DNA of 64,000 nucleotides from Lathyrus oleraceus (taxonomy: Eukaryota; Streptophyta; Magnoliopsida; Fabales; Fabaceae): NCBI RefSeq assembly GCF_024323335.1, contig NC_066584.1:241951994-242015993 (forward strand). The letters run 5' to 3'. Each line of letters starts with the position of its first letter. Position 1 is the first letter of the stretch. The notes under the pieces were generated by a model that saw nothing but the letters and a program-made list of their open reading frames with translations, searched no databases and was not told the DNA's origin. Positions 12,300 through 23,047 of the stretch are shown here, in pieces. The translations under genes and the position numbers were made by a program.

Positions 12300-12537
12300 G
12301 ATATATTATATATATATATAGTATATATATATCCTATTTTTTTGTTAGCTTTAGATATACTCTTACGTTGTTAATTTTAATATATAATGTTTTTTATAGT
12401 TCAGTTATAAATATCTACTTTTATTTTATTAAGTTAATATATACCTTTATTTTTACTAATTATAATATATATTATATTTCTTTACTTATATATATTACTT
12501 CAGTCTTTTTAAGTTATATATATATAATATATATATA

Positions 12538-12579
<42 letters not shown>

Positions 12580-12612
12580 ATATATATATATATTATATAT
12601 ATATTATATATA
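11976..12612. repeat. Long interrupted (AT)n array in the 5' LTR of element C
   Basis: Some 600 bases made mainly of AT and ATAG-type steps, with two islands of ordinary sequence (about 12180-12205 and 12334-12515). Open frames across it encode only Ile-Tyr strings and are artefacts. Confidence 0.9.
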
Positions 12613-13098
12613 TATAATTTTATGTATATATTTATCATGTGTTAATATTGTTTTTACAATTTATTATTTTAGCTCTATTTTAATTATGTAGCAATACAGA
12701 TCTATTGTGGTTAACACGTGTGTATATTAAGTTTAGATTTCTTTTTTTAATTATTTTGAGTTTATGTAAAAAAATGTAATACTGCTATAATAATAATGTG
12801 TTTGACTACTGGTTAGTTTATTGTTGCGTTGCGACTTAGAAAGTTAAAATCCAATTTGAATTTCGAAAATCGTTTAGACGTATAGATTCAATTGCTCGAT
12901 TTTTTATAGAGTGATTCATACATGAACCCACTCTAAGTGAGCCTAGAGCTAAATTCAGGTGACTTTCGATTTCGGTCGGTTTTCAGTTTCGTGACTTACG
13001 CTTGTGCCTTCTTACAATGAGCTCTTTTTTTTTGGGTGCTCGCATTTACTTGTCTACATTTCAAGTACCCTCAAATCACTTCAAACCATTCTCAATTC

Positions 13099-13515
13099 AA
13101 ATATTCAAACTTCTTTTCTCAATAAAATTGGAAGAAAAAGACCTCCTAGATGAAATATCCAGTCGTAATCCCGAATATTAGGCCCAAGTTGTAAGAGTTT
13201 GCAAGCCATAAATATTCGTCTTCTCTTCAAAATACTTGTAAATATTCAAACTTCTTTTCTCAATAAAATTGGAAGAAAAAGACTACCTTGATGAAATATC
13301 CAGTCGTAATCCCGAATATTAGGCCCAAGTTGTAAGAGCTTGTAAGCCATAAGTGTTCGTCTTCCCTTCAAAATACTTGTAAATATTTAAACTATTTTCT
13401 CAATAAAATTGAAAGAAAAAGATTACCTGGGTGAAAGGTCCAGACGTAGTCCCGAGTATTAGACCCAAGTTGTAAGAGCTTGTAAGTCATAAATAATCGG
13501 CTTTCAAGCCCAACA
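13099..13515 (+). repeat. 141-bp tandem triplication in the LTR of element C
   Basis: Three units start at 13099, 13240 and 13381 with AAATATT(C/T)AAAC. Each holds CAATAAAATTG, a GTCGTAATCCCGAATATTAGG-type string and CAAGTTGTAAGAG. The unit length is 141 bp and the third copy is the most diverged. It lies in the downstream part of the LTR, so if transcribed it would probably fall in the leader. Confidence 0.85.
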
Positions 13516-14258
13516 ATATATTCAACCAATCAAACTCTTTTTTCTCCGCCGTGCGATTGATCATAAAAACCTTTTTATAAACGAAAGAGATCTTGTCTTA
13601 AGATGATGTAAAGCAATGCTTCATCCACAATTGTTGAGTTGAGATAAGTGACGTTTTTCCGAATGTTGATTTGTAAATCCATTCGATGTGTGGTATACGT
13701 CTGCTCCTCATCTGTTTTGGGTAAAACAATGTTCCTCGTCGATTAATACAATATAGTTTTCGCTAAAATCGACCAACAAACAAACATTTTCTACCCAGAA
13801 CTACGTAAGCCTTGAGTTCTCTATTGCACCCGGAGATACGTAGGAGAAGGATTTGTAAATCTTGTCAGGCCCATTAATAAAAAACTTAGGTTTAGTCTCC
13901 TTCGTTGCAAAAATCCAAAAACATTCTTTCTTTTCTCTTCTTTCTTTCCCACCTAATAGCTCGAGAAGCCTAACATTTCTAAGCCGAAATTAACGCGCAT
14001 AACTAACCTAACGGTTCCCGTTGAGTACAATGGACGTGGGGGGTGCTAATACCTTCCCCTTGCATAACCGACTCCCGAACCCTGATATTGGTTGCGATGA
14101 CCATATCTTATCCTATCTTTTAGGGGTTTTATCGATATTTTCTCTTTATCATTTTGGAAATAAATAAAGTCCGATGGTGACTCTGTTCAGTCCATCATGC
14201 GAGCGTGCAATTGCGCTTTGCTAAGTCGTGTTCTCACATATTTTTGAGGTGCGATAGA

Positions 14259-14276
14259 TGGCGACTTTGCTAGGGA
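14259..14276 (+). other. Primer-binding site of element C (tRNA-Arg type)
   Basis: TGGCGACTTTGCTAGGGA follows the LTR end within a few bases. Ogre elements prime on tRNA-Arg with a TGGCGACTCTG-type site; the same core, TGGCGACTCT, occurs beside Ogre LTR B at 50600-50609 on the minus strand. Confidence 0.75.
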
Positions 14277-14479
14277 ATGATGATTTCCCTAAGTGAGTCA
14301 AGCCTAGTTAGGTCATTTGTGTACCTTTATTTGTGTACTAGTGTGGCTTTTCTTTTTTGCTTTTGCTATCTTTATTGCCATATTTATATAATTTATTATA
14401 TTGGTTCCATTATGCTTTGGTACTTGGATACTCTGATTGCAAACCTTGTGGGAAAGACTTTTTACCCGAGTCTCGAGTA

Positions 14480-14870
14480 AAAACATAAGATAGGACGAGG
14501 TTGAGTAGTGCGGGTCCGCGAGATGAATTTCTCGTTGGGTAAGTGCGAGAACCTTACTTAAGAGTAGATCCTTGGGAGGATGTTGTCGTCCGACAAGTAA
14601 GTTTCCGTAAGCTTCAATATTTTCTTTTAGGATCCATGACTCTGAGGACCATTTGTAGAACCTTAATCCTTTGCCCAACTAGGAAAGATGGTTGCGTAGC
14701 GTGGGTCTGCGATATGAATGTCTCATTGGATCGTTACGAGAACCTCACTTAGAGTAGATTCTTTGGATGAAGTTGATGCCTGGAAAGTAAGTTGCCATAT
14801 GCAGCAAACAGTCTAATGGATCCATGACTCTAGGAACTTTTTTGAAACCCTAGACCATACCTAGTGAGCA
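14480..14870 (+). repeat. Leader of element C with a tandem duplication of about 190 bp
   Basis: Blocks beginning near 14499 (GTAGTGCGGGTCCGCG, AGATGAATTTCTCG) and near 14690 (GTAGCGTGGGTCTGCG, ATATGAATGTCTC) share order and content, each running through AGTAGAT(C/T)C and a GGATCCATGACTCT string. The repeat lies in the untranslated leader between PBS and gag. The short open frames here show no family likeness. Confidence 0.7.
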
Positions 14871-15089
14871 CCCTATTCCATACAAAGCAATCAGATTCAT
14901 CAGTACCTCAGACTTTTGAACCTGTGTATTAAAAAAAAATACATGGCTTGCATTGCATTCATTCACATTCCATTGCATCTGCATCTCATCAGAATGCATG
15001 TCATTTTCCAGACAAAATACAAAAAACTCATCCATCCTTTGTCTAGGATCAGCAAAGCGATTCCCGACACGTGTTTAGAACAAAGAACC

Positions 15090-15698
15090 ATGTCTCAGGA
15101 GATGATGGACGAGCTAAGGAAAAGTCAAGAAGGATTGAGGGATGAACTCAATCTTTTGAAAATCCAAATAAGATGGGTCATGGGAACCCTACAAGCCTTA
15201 TTGGGAAAAGAGGGTCATCCTATACCTATTGTTGCAACAGAAGGAGCTATTGCTCCACATCCATCCGGTGTTACCCCAAGTCAAGGGAAATTCTATGTGG
15301 CAACTCTTCATCTATCAGCATATGACCCTCCGTCAGGATGTCATCATCAACATCCTCTGGCTATTCCTCCTCAAAATCACCGAAGTCAGGTTCAAAACAA
15401 AAATCAGAATTAGAACAAGGGGACCAAAGATCACAACGACCCGATTCCAGTGCCATATAACAAGCTCTACCCGCAACTGATCCAGAATTCTTTGGTGACC
15501 CCTCGAGCTCTCACACCTACGTCACCATACCTGCCATGGTACAATCCAAATGCATCATGTGAACCATAAAGGGGCAGTTGGACATGACCTGGATTCTTGC
15601 TTAGCCCTGAAAGCCTTGGTACAAGAACTAATTAACAAAAAAAGCTTAGTCTTTGAAGAAGATCACCTAGAGGTCATGTGCGGATACCATACTGCAAC
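15090..15698 (+). pseudogene. Ogre-like gag, N-terminal part (element C, before copia F)
   Basis: The start is placed at the ATG at 15090 (MSQEMMDELRKSQEGLRDEL), a coiled-coil opening typical of Ogre-type gag proteins, followed by ALLGKEGHPIP and a Pro/His-rich stretch. The frame is broken near 15411. Homology resumes with WYNPNAS, GAVGHDLDSCLALKALVQEL and CGYHTATVG, where copia F interrupts at 15699. The central capsid core expected of an Ogre gag is absent, so an internal deletion as well as frame breaks separate the N-terminus from the zinc-knuckle-like modules. An incomplete CX2C-type finger is replaced by CxYH...GH...C, the form seen in this lineage. Confidence 0.6.
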
Positions 15699-16800
15699 TG
15701 TTGGCCTAAGCCCTAGAGGCCAATACTTTTGGTACTTGTATCGAATTATTTATTAATAATAAAAGGCTTTTTCTTTATTATGTTTGTTTAATAAATTCCC
15801 TAGAATAGCTAGTCCGTTTAATGTATCAAGTGTGACTTAATCATGAGATCACAATAAACATAAGGACACTATTCTTAAAGTATCCGTAGTCGAGCTTTAC
15901 TGTGAAGTGGGATAACATTAAAGCATAAAGACTATTATGTATATAGACTGATAATCACATCTCATGGATCATGGATAAGGAGTTATCAAGTCTTAAACAT
16001 AGGTATGAATTTTAAGAGTAATATTTATACTGGATTTACCCGCTATGAGAATACTATATAGAATGTTATGCAAAGTGTCATAAGTTATTCTCATGGTGAT
16101 AATGGTGTATACCACCCTTCAACCTGAAACCACTATGGACCCTAGATGTAGAGTCAAGTGCCTTGTTGCTGATCAAACATTATCCGTAACTGGATGACCA
16201 TAAAGACAGTTGATGGGTACTCCACGAAGCATGCTAAGGGACATGAGTGACCTAGATGGAATTTGTCCATCCTGCGTAACAGGATAAATGTCTATGGGCC
16301 CAATATTGAACTGGACAAGGATGACACGGTCCATGCCTTGTGTTCAATATAGACATAAGGGCAAAAGGGTAAGTATACACATAAGTATTATCACAAAAGG
16401 ATTTGTCAGATCACATGACATTTTCGTGTCTTGGGTAGCAGTGATGTGTTCTAGATACCGCTCACTGTTTATTATGTTAACTGCGTGATTTAATATAATT
16501 GCCAATGCTGCGAAAACCTACAGGGTCACACACAAAAGGACGGATTGATGAGAGATAGAGTAACTAAGGAACACCGTAAGGTACAATGCACTTAAGTGAA
16601 TTGTAGAACATCGTAAGGTACAATGTACTTAAGTAGAATACGAAATATGGTAAGGTACCACACGCTTAAGTGAATTTTGGCATATTATAAAATATGGGCC
16701 ACATACACTTAAGTGAGATTTTTAGCTTGCAGCCCACACAAGTGGTTCTATAAATAGAACCCTTGTGCAGAAGCATTTAGTGCAGTTGTAATTTCGTTTT

Positions 16801-16842
<42 letters not shown>

Positions 16843-17070
16843 AAAGCCTTCATTCGTAGTAGCTAGCACTGAGATTGAAGAAATCCGTTCGTGTGGACTG
16901 AGTAGAGGCGTTGTCATCGTTCAACGTTCGTGATCGCTCCGTAGATCTGCATCGAAGGTTTCAATCGTCACAAGAGGTAACGATTCTATCATTGATTATG
17001 CCCATTCGTAAGGATCACTAAAGGAGAAAATTTTAATTTCCGTTGCATTTTGGTTCGCTATTCTTCTTCA
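15699..17070 (+). repeat. First LTR of copia copy F
   Basis: 1372 bp, TGTTGG to CTTCTTCA. It is followed by target-site sequence (GCAAC) rather than by the PBS, so it has the outer context of a complete insertion on both sides. Contains a TATA box at 16749, four CTTAAG-bearing repeats upstream of it, and a CT microsatellite at about 16800-16839 that is much shorter in the 3' LTR. Confidence 0.85.
16575..16756 (+). promoter_or_regulatory. Copia LTR promoter: CTTAAG repeat block and TATA box
   Basis: Four imperfect repeats of a GTAAGGTAC...CTTAAGTG unit place CTTAAG at 16591, 16628, 16665 and 16708, followed by TATAAATA at 16749. The same layout occurs in the 3' LTR (TATA at 24099) and in copy D. 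Spacing upstream of the TATA box suggests a U3 enhancer block; the bound factor is unknown. Confidence 0.55.
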
Positions 17071-17320
17071 GCAACAACGGGGCACTCCATCGAGGAATGC
17101 AAGAGTTTTAAGTTCAAGTTGCAAAAATTGATTTACATAAGGTCACCAACACTCAAGGAGGAACGCTCAGGTACATATATCTTGATTTATGGGCCAAGTA
17201 ATGAGAAAGGCAAAGGACCCCTGAAACCCCTCATGGTTTTGTACAACAAGGAACATGTCAAGGATGTGGCTAACGAGATATCATCGCTTCCCAATAAGAG
17301 CATTGAGATATCGCCTTGGA
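17071..17320 (+). repeat. Displaced 250-bp copy of host gag between LTR and copia body
   Basis: It matches 24401-24650 over its whole length with about nine differences by eye, including the TGHSIEECKSFKFKLQ module of the Ogre-like gag. It ends inside CGCCTTGGA, where 24651 continues as TATCC but this copy switches to copia LTR sequence. It is thus 3' flanking DNA found again on the 5' side. Confidence 0.85.
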
Positions 17321-17405
17321 TCACTAAAGGATCATGCCCATTCGTAAGGATCACTAAAAGAGAAATTTTAAATTCCGTTGCGTTTTGGATCGCCCTTCTC
17401 CTTTA
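17321..17405 (+). repeat. Truncated LTR tail next to the copia F primer-binding site
   Basis: The last about 85 bp of the LTR (ATGCCCATTCGTAAGGATC onwards) ending CTCCTTTA. Together with the displaced flank it forms the real left neighbour of the copia internal region. Confidence 0.8.
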
Positions 17406-17406
17406 G

Positions 17407-17418
17407 TGGTATCAGAGC
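17407..17418 (+). other. Primer-binding site of copia F (initiator tRNA-Met)
   Basis: TGGTATCAGAGC, the standard Ty1/copia PBS complementary to the 3' end of initiator tRNA-Met, one base after the LTR tail. Confidence 0.9.
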
Positions 17419-19079
17419 TACTTACAAAACCATGCATCTGATAGCTGTTTATTTTCTATATTAATATGATTAAAAGACAGAATGAATCAAAGAATAAACG
17501 AGTAATTAAATTTGGCATCATGTGTGTACGATATGGATGATTGATGTTGACTATGCTTCAGAATCCGGCATTAGTATGGTGAAGCAGCAATACATCGATC
17601 GTCCATAGGTTACGCAATTGAGATCGATCAAGTTATATATATGATATAAGTAATCTTAATGCAAAATACGGTATATATGATATACTTTTTCTGTTTTGTT
17701 CATTCAAACACTTAATGGTTGTTTTCCTTTGAGCGATCAATGGTCATTTGCTTCGGAATTCGACATTAGTATGGTGAAGCAATGACCTGTTGATCAATCA
17801 TATTGAATCAACAATCGAGGTGTGTTTGACGGTCTAAAATTGATGAATTAGGGTTAGTGACGGCACAAGGGTTGTGCTGTCAAAGAGTTGTGAATTGAGG
17901 GCTTGTTGGATCACGTCTATTGACTGTTTCAAAGCGCTGTTTTTTGGCTGCGCGACGTTCGTCATGGGCCTGTGACGGTCGTAACAAGCTGGACGTGACG
18001 GTCGTAACATGCTTTGTGACGGTCGTCACATTCACATAGTCAGAATCCTCGGCGTTTCTGTTTTGTGACCGGGCAGCGGACCCCGGCTAACTCTGCATAG
18101 TGTGATCGGTCGCCGAAATTTAATTTTTTTTAATTAATTAAAGGAATTAAAATCAATAATAATAATAATGTGTTTATTATTATTGTCTTGTGGTGATCGG
18201 TTATGGTCTTAGTTTTCCTTTATTTTGTTTTGGGTTTTTTAAAATACGACCTGCGTGTCGTGCCCCTCTTTTAATCTCTTAATGTAACTTCTTCTCTCAT
18301 CTCACTCCCTCGTATGTAAAACGAGTTTCTTTTATGTAATGTAATGTTATGAAGAAAGATAAGAATTCAATATCAGAGGAGGACAATCTTGAAGATCTTG
18401 CTTGGAGAAGCTTAGATCGTTATTAGGTTAACTTAGGTTCTCTCATTGACTTGGGAGAACAATTGCGCTAGGGGCCATAACTGTTTCATTATGAATGTAT
18501 GTTGATGCATGTGAGAGACGATTTATATGATAAATAAGCCGGTGAGATCAGAACAATTGCAATTCCCTCAAATTAAATATTAAGTTTATGCTTTCCAAGT
18601 TTTAGCACTCATCAAGACTAGTATCAGATAATGTAGGTTTCGCCTACGCGAGGTGCATGTTCTATATTAGTAAGGTGCGATGGGATAATTGTAATATCCA
18701 ATTTCTAAAACAATGGGTCAAACTTAACTAAACAAATTATAATAAGATTATATGTGTTTAGAAGCAAGAGTTGGAAATGATCCATGTGATGGATTGGAAT
18801 AAGGAGTTATTCACCCAACTAAAATATTCGAGAGTTGTATTAGATACAATTGGAAGGAGTTCCTACCTAAATAACCTAGTTTTGTGTAATCCGCCTACGC
18901 GGACTTAAAACAAAGTGAAATGTGGATCTCGACCCACTAGAAAATCTTCCAACGGGATTTTCCGAATCAAATGATGAGGGTCATTTGTTTTGAGTAAAAT
19001 AGTGGGAGCATATTTAATTAAAGGCCTAATTAAATATGTTATTGATACTTATATTTTCATTAATTTCATGTAGATTACC
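17419..19079 (+). other. Long untranslated leader of copia F
   Basis: About 1.66 kb without a credible ORF lies between PBS and gag. It holds a direct repeat of an ATTAGTATGGTGAAGCA string (17569 and 17765), a four-unit GTGACG-NN-CGTAAC/CGTCAC array at 17952-18029 and an ATAATAATAATAATG run near 18155. A long leader is common in the Angela/SIRE group. Confidence 0.6.
17952..18029 (+). promoter_or_regulatory. Phased TGACG palindrome array in the copia F leader
   Basis: Four 14-bp units start at 17952, 17972, 17995 and 18016: GCGACGTTCGTCAT, GTGACGGTCGTAAC (twice) and GTGACGGTCGTCAC. The period is 20-23 bp, about two helical turns. TGACG is the half-site of TGA-class bZIP factors; occupancy here is an inference. 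Confidence 0.5.
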
Positions 19080-19080
19080 A

Positions 19081-22000
19081 TGACAACAAACACCTCTAAC
19101 AACATTTTGCGATCAATCCTTGACAAGGAAAAATTGTTTGGGACAAAATTTCTGGATTGACACCGAAATCTGAGGATTGTCCTCAAACATGATAGAAAGC
19201 TATATGTCTTGGAGAAACCAGTTCCTGAAGAGGAACCTCCTAGTTCTGCACCTAAGGTAGAAAGAGATGCTTATAAGAAGCATGTCGATGATGCCAATGA
19301 AACTGCTTGTCTCATGCTAGCTACCATGAACTCATAGTTGCAAAAGCAACATGAGAACATGGCAGCGTTCGATATGATCGAACACCTGAAGATGCTCTAT
19401 CAAGAGCAAGCAAGGCATGAAAGGTTTGAAGTTTCAAAAGCCCTTTTTTAAGGCAAGTTAGCTGAGGGAGCCCCTGTAGGTCCCCATGTGCTCAAGATGA
19501 TTGGGTATGTGGAAAACCTTGAAAGGTTGGGTTTTACCCTCGGAAAGGAACTTGCGTTTGATTTGATCTTGCAATCGTTGCTAGATAGATTCATTCAATT
19601 TGTGCTAAATTTCAATATGAATGATATGGACAAATATCTTCCTGAAATGCTAGCCATGTTAAGAACTGCTGAGCAGAATCTGAAGTCAAAAGGGAAGTCC
19701 ATTCTGATGATCGGAAATGGAAAGAGACAGAACAAAAGACCCATCAAGCATGGTGATAAAGGGAAAGGCAAGGAACTTGCCAAACCCAGACCCACTGTTG
19801 CTGCTTTGAAGCCTATTGGAGGCATAGCAAAGGCAGGCACCTGCTTCCATTGTGGTAAGACCGGACACTGGAAGAGAAACTGCCCAAAGTACCTGGAAGA
19901 TACGAAGAATGGAGTAGAGACTTCAACTTCAGGTATTTTTGTTATTGAAATTAATTTATCTACTTCTGCATCATGGGTATTAGATACTGGATGTGGTTCT
20001 CACATTTGTACAAATGTGCAGGGGCTAAAAAGGAGTAGAGATTTGGCAAAAGGTGAAGTTGACCTACGAGTTGGCAATGGAGCAAAAGTTGCTGCTTTAG
20101 CCGTAGGAACTTACGTATTGACTTTACCTAGTGGTTTAATAATTCAGTTAGAGAACTGTTATCATGTACCTGCAATTAGCAGGAATATTATTTCCGTTTC
20201 TTGTTTGGAGAAGTTTGGTTTTTCATTTATAATAAAGAACAATTGTTGCTCAATTTATTTGAATGATATATTCTATGCTATTGCACAAATGAACAATGAA
20301 CTATATGTCCTTGCTCTTGAAATGCCTATTTATAAAATTAATACTAAAAGGATGAAACCTAATGAGTTAAATCCAACTTACCTTTGGCATTGTCAATTAG
20401 GCCACATAAATGAGAAACGCATTTCCAAACTCCATAAAGATGGACTCTTGGACTCTTTTGATTATGAATCATATGAGACATGCAGATCTTGTTTAATTGG
20501 AAAGATGACAAAGTCTCCATTCACAGGAAAAGGTGAAAGAGCTGATGATCTTTTGGCCCTCATACATACTGATGTATGTGGACCACTGAACATACCAGCC
20601 AGAGGAGGTTTTCAGTACTTCATCACATTTACTGACGATTTCAGTAGATATGGTTATGTGTATTTAATGAAACACAAATCAAAGTCCTTTGAAAAGTTCA
20701 AGGAATTCAAGAATTAAGTACAAAACCAACTAGGTAAGAATATTAAAACTCTTCGATCAGATCAAGGTGGTGTGTATTTAAGCCTAGAGTTTGATGACCA
20801 TCTAAAAGAGTGTGGGATCCTATCCCAACTTACTCCTCCTGGAACACCCCAATAGAATGGTGTATATGAGAGAAGAAATCGAACCCTGTTAGACATGGTC
20901 CGATCCATGATGAGTCACGCCGATCTTCCAAACTCCTTTTGGGGACATGCACTACTGACAGCAACTTACATACTTAACCGTGTTCCATCGAAAAAGGTTG
21001 AGAAGACACCATATGAGATATGGAGTGGTAAGAAACCACATATGTCTTACATGAAGATTTGGGGTTGTGAAGTTTATGTGAAACGACAAATTTCAACTAA
21101 GCTTGAGCCCAAATATGACAAATGCTTACTTGTGGGGTATCCTAAAGAAACAATAGGGTATTACTTCTACAATCCTTCTGAGGGCAAAGTGTTTGTCGCT
21201 CGAACTGGAGTTTTCGTAGAAAAGGATTTTATTTCCAAAGGAATCGGTGGGAGGAAAGTAGAGCTTGAAGAAATTAAAGAATCACAAAGCATTTATACAC
21301 CTATGGAGGAATTAGAGCAGGAAACACAAGTATTTGTGGAAGAGCAACCTGCTCAAGTAGAACAAGACCAGCGTAGGTCAGGCAGGATATATCACCTACC
21401 TGAGAGACATGGATATCTCATAACTGATCAAGGTGATGTATTACTCATGAATCAAGATGAGCCTGTGACCTACCAAGAGGCCATAACTGGTCCCGAGTCT
21501 GAGAAGTGGCTAGAAGCCATGAAATTTGAAATGTTTTCCATGTACACAAACCAAGTTTGGACCTTGGTAGAGCCTTCTGTAGGAGTTAACCCTATATGAC
21601 GCAAGTGGGTCTTCAAAAAGAAGACTGACATGGATGGTAAGGTACATACCTATAAGGCAAGACTGGTTGCAAAAGGATATAAACAAATTCATGGGGTTGA
21701 CTATGATGAAACCTTTTCAACAGTTGCAATGCTTAAATCTATTCGGATTTTACTTGATATCGCTGCATATCATGATTATGAAATATGGCAGATAGATGTC
21801 AAAACTGCTTTCCTGAATGGGAATCTTCTTGAGGATGTGTACATGACACAACCTGAAGGATTTGACATACCTAGAGAAGCCCTAAAGATATGTAAGTTAC
21901 AAAGGTCAATCTATGGATTGAAGCAAGCTTCTAGAAGCTGGAATCTTCGTTTTGATGAAACAGTAAAACAATATGGATTCATCAAGAACGAAGATGAGCC

Positions 22001-22973
22001 TTGTGTCTACAAGAAGGTTAGTGGGAGCATGATCGTTTTCCTGGTATTATATGTAGATGACATATTACTAATTGGAAACGATGTCCCTACCCTGCAACAA
22101 GTAAAGTCTTGGTTGGGGAAATGCTTTTCTATGAAGGACCTAGGTGAAGCAGCCTATATATTAGGAATTAAGATCTATAGAGATAGATCACAAAAACTGT
22201 TTGGCCTAAGTCAGAGTACATACATAGACAAAGTGCTAAGACGCTTTAATATGCATGATTCCAAGAAAGGATTCATACCTATGCAACATGGCTTGTGTAT
22301 ATCAAAAACACAATCCCCTTCAACTAAGGAAGAAAGGGATCGCATGAATAAGATTCCATATGCATCTGCAATAGGATCTATCATGTATGCCATGTTATGT
22401 ACTCAACTAGATGTCTCGTATACTTTAAGTGTAACGAGTAGGTACCAATCTGATCCCGGTGATGCTCATCGGGTAGCTGTCAAGAATATCCTTAAGTATT
22501 TGAGAAGGACTAAGGTCACATTCTTGATATATGGAGGTCAGGAAGAGCTAGCTGTAATTGGATACAGCGATGCTAGCTTCCAGACAGATAAGGATGACTT
22601 TAGATCGCAATCTAGTTATGTGTTTTGCTTAAACGGTGGCGTTGTGAGCTGGAAAAGTTCAAAGCAAGATACAGTTGCTGATTCTACAACCGAGGTCGAG
22701 TATATTACTGCCTCAAGTGCAGCAAAGGAAGCTGTTTGGATCAAAAAGTTCATTAGTGAACTTGGCATGGTTCCTAGCGTTGTGGATCCCATTGGTTGTG
22801 ATAACAATGGTGCTATCGCAAAAGCTAAGGAACCTAGATCTCACCAACGATCCAAACACATACTTAGGTGTTATCACCTCATTCGAGATATAATAGATAG
22901 AGGAGATGTAAAAATATGCAGAGTACCTACACTTGACAATATTGCTGACCCACTGACAAAGCCTCTTGCGTAG
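19081..22973 (+). pseudogene. Ty1/copia gag-pol polyprotein with stops (copy F)
   Basis: Gag starts near 19081 (MTTNTSNNILRS) and soon meets stops near 19157, 19335 and 19449. From 19488 the domains follow in order: zinc knuckle CFHCGKTGHWKRNCPKYL; protease WVLDTGCGSHIC; integrase zinc finger WHCQLGHINEKRIS with CRSCLIGK and the core DVCGPLN, FTDDFSRYGYV. After stops at 20716 and 20852 come NRTLLDMV and SFWGHALLTA. After a stop at 21597 come reverse transcriptase (KARLVAKGY, IDVKTAFLNGNL, YVDDILLIGND) and RNase H (GYSDASFQ, ADSTTEVEYI), ending PLTKPLA at 22973. The catalytic residues of protease and reverse transcriptase survive, but at least six stops make the polyprotein non-functional. One integrase motif (PGTPQW) is lost to a stop. 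Confidence 0.9.
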
Positions 22974-23047
22974 CAGAAGCATGATGGCCATACTAGATCA
23001 GTGGGCATTAGGGGTATGCCTGATTGGCTCTAGTTCTAGTGGGAGAT

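Larger units (their letters stand above)
11668..14256 (+). repeat. 5' LTR of element C
   Basis: About 2.6 kb from TGTCAAACC to just before the PBS. The first 320 bases match 30185-30500. Then this copy jumps directly into a long AT array, while the 3' copy has about 800 extra bases first. Similarity resumes after the AT array (ATGTATATATTTATCATG) and runs to GTTGCGTTGCGACTTA near 12837. The remaining 1.4 kb has no partner because the 3' LTR is truncated. It holds a 141-bp triplication. Confidence 0.75.
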
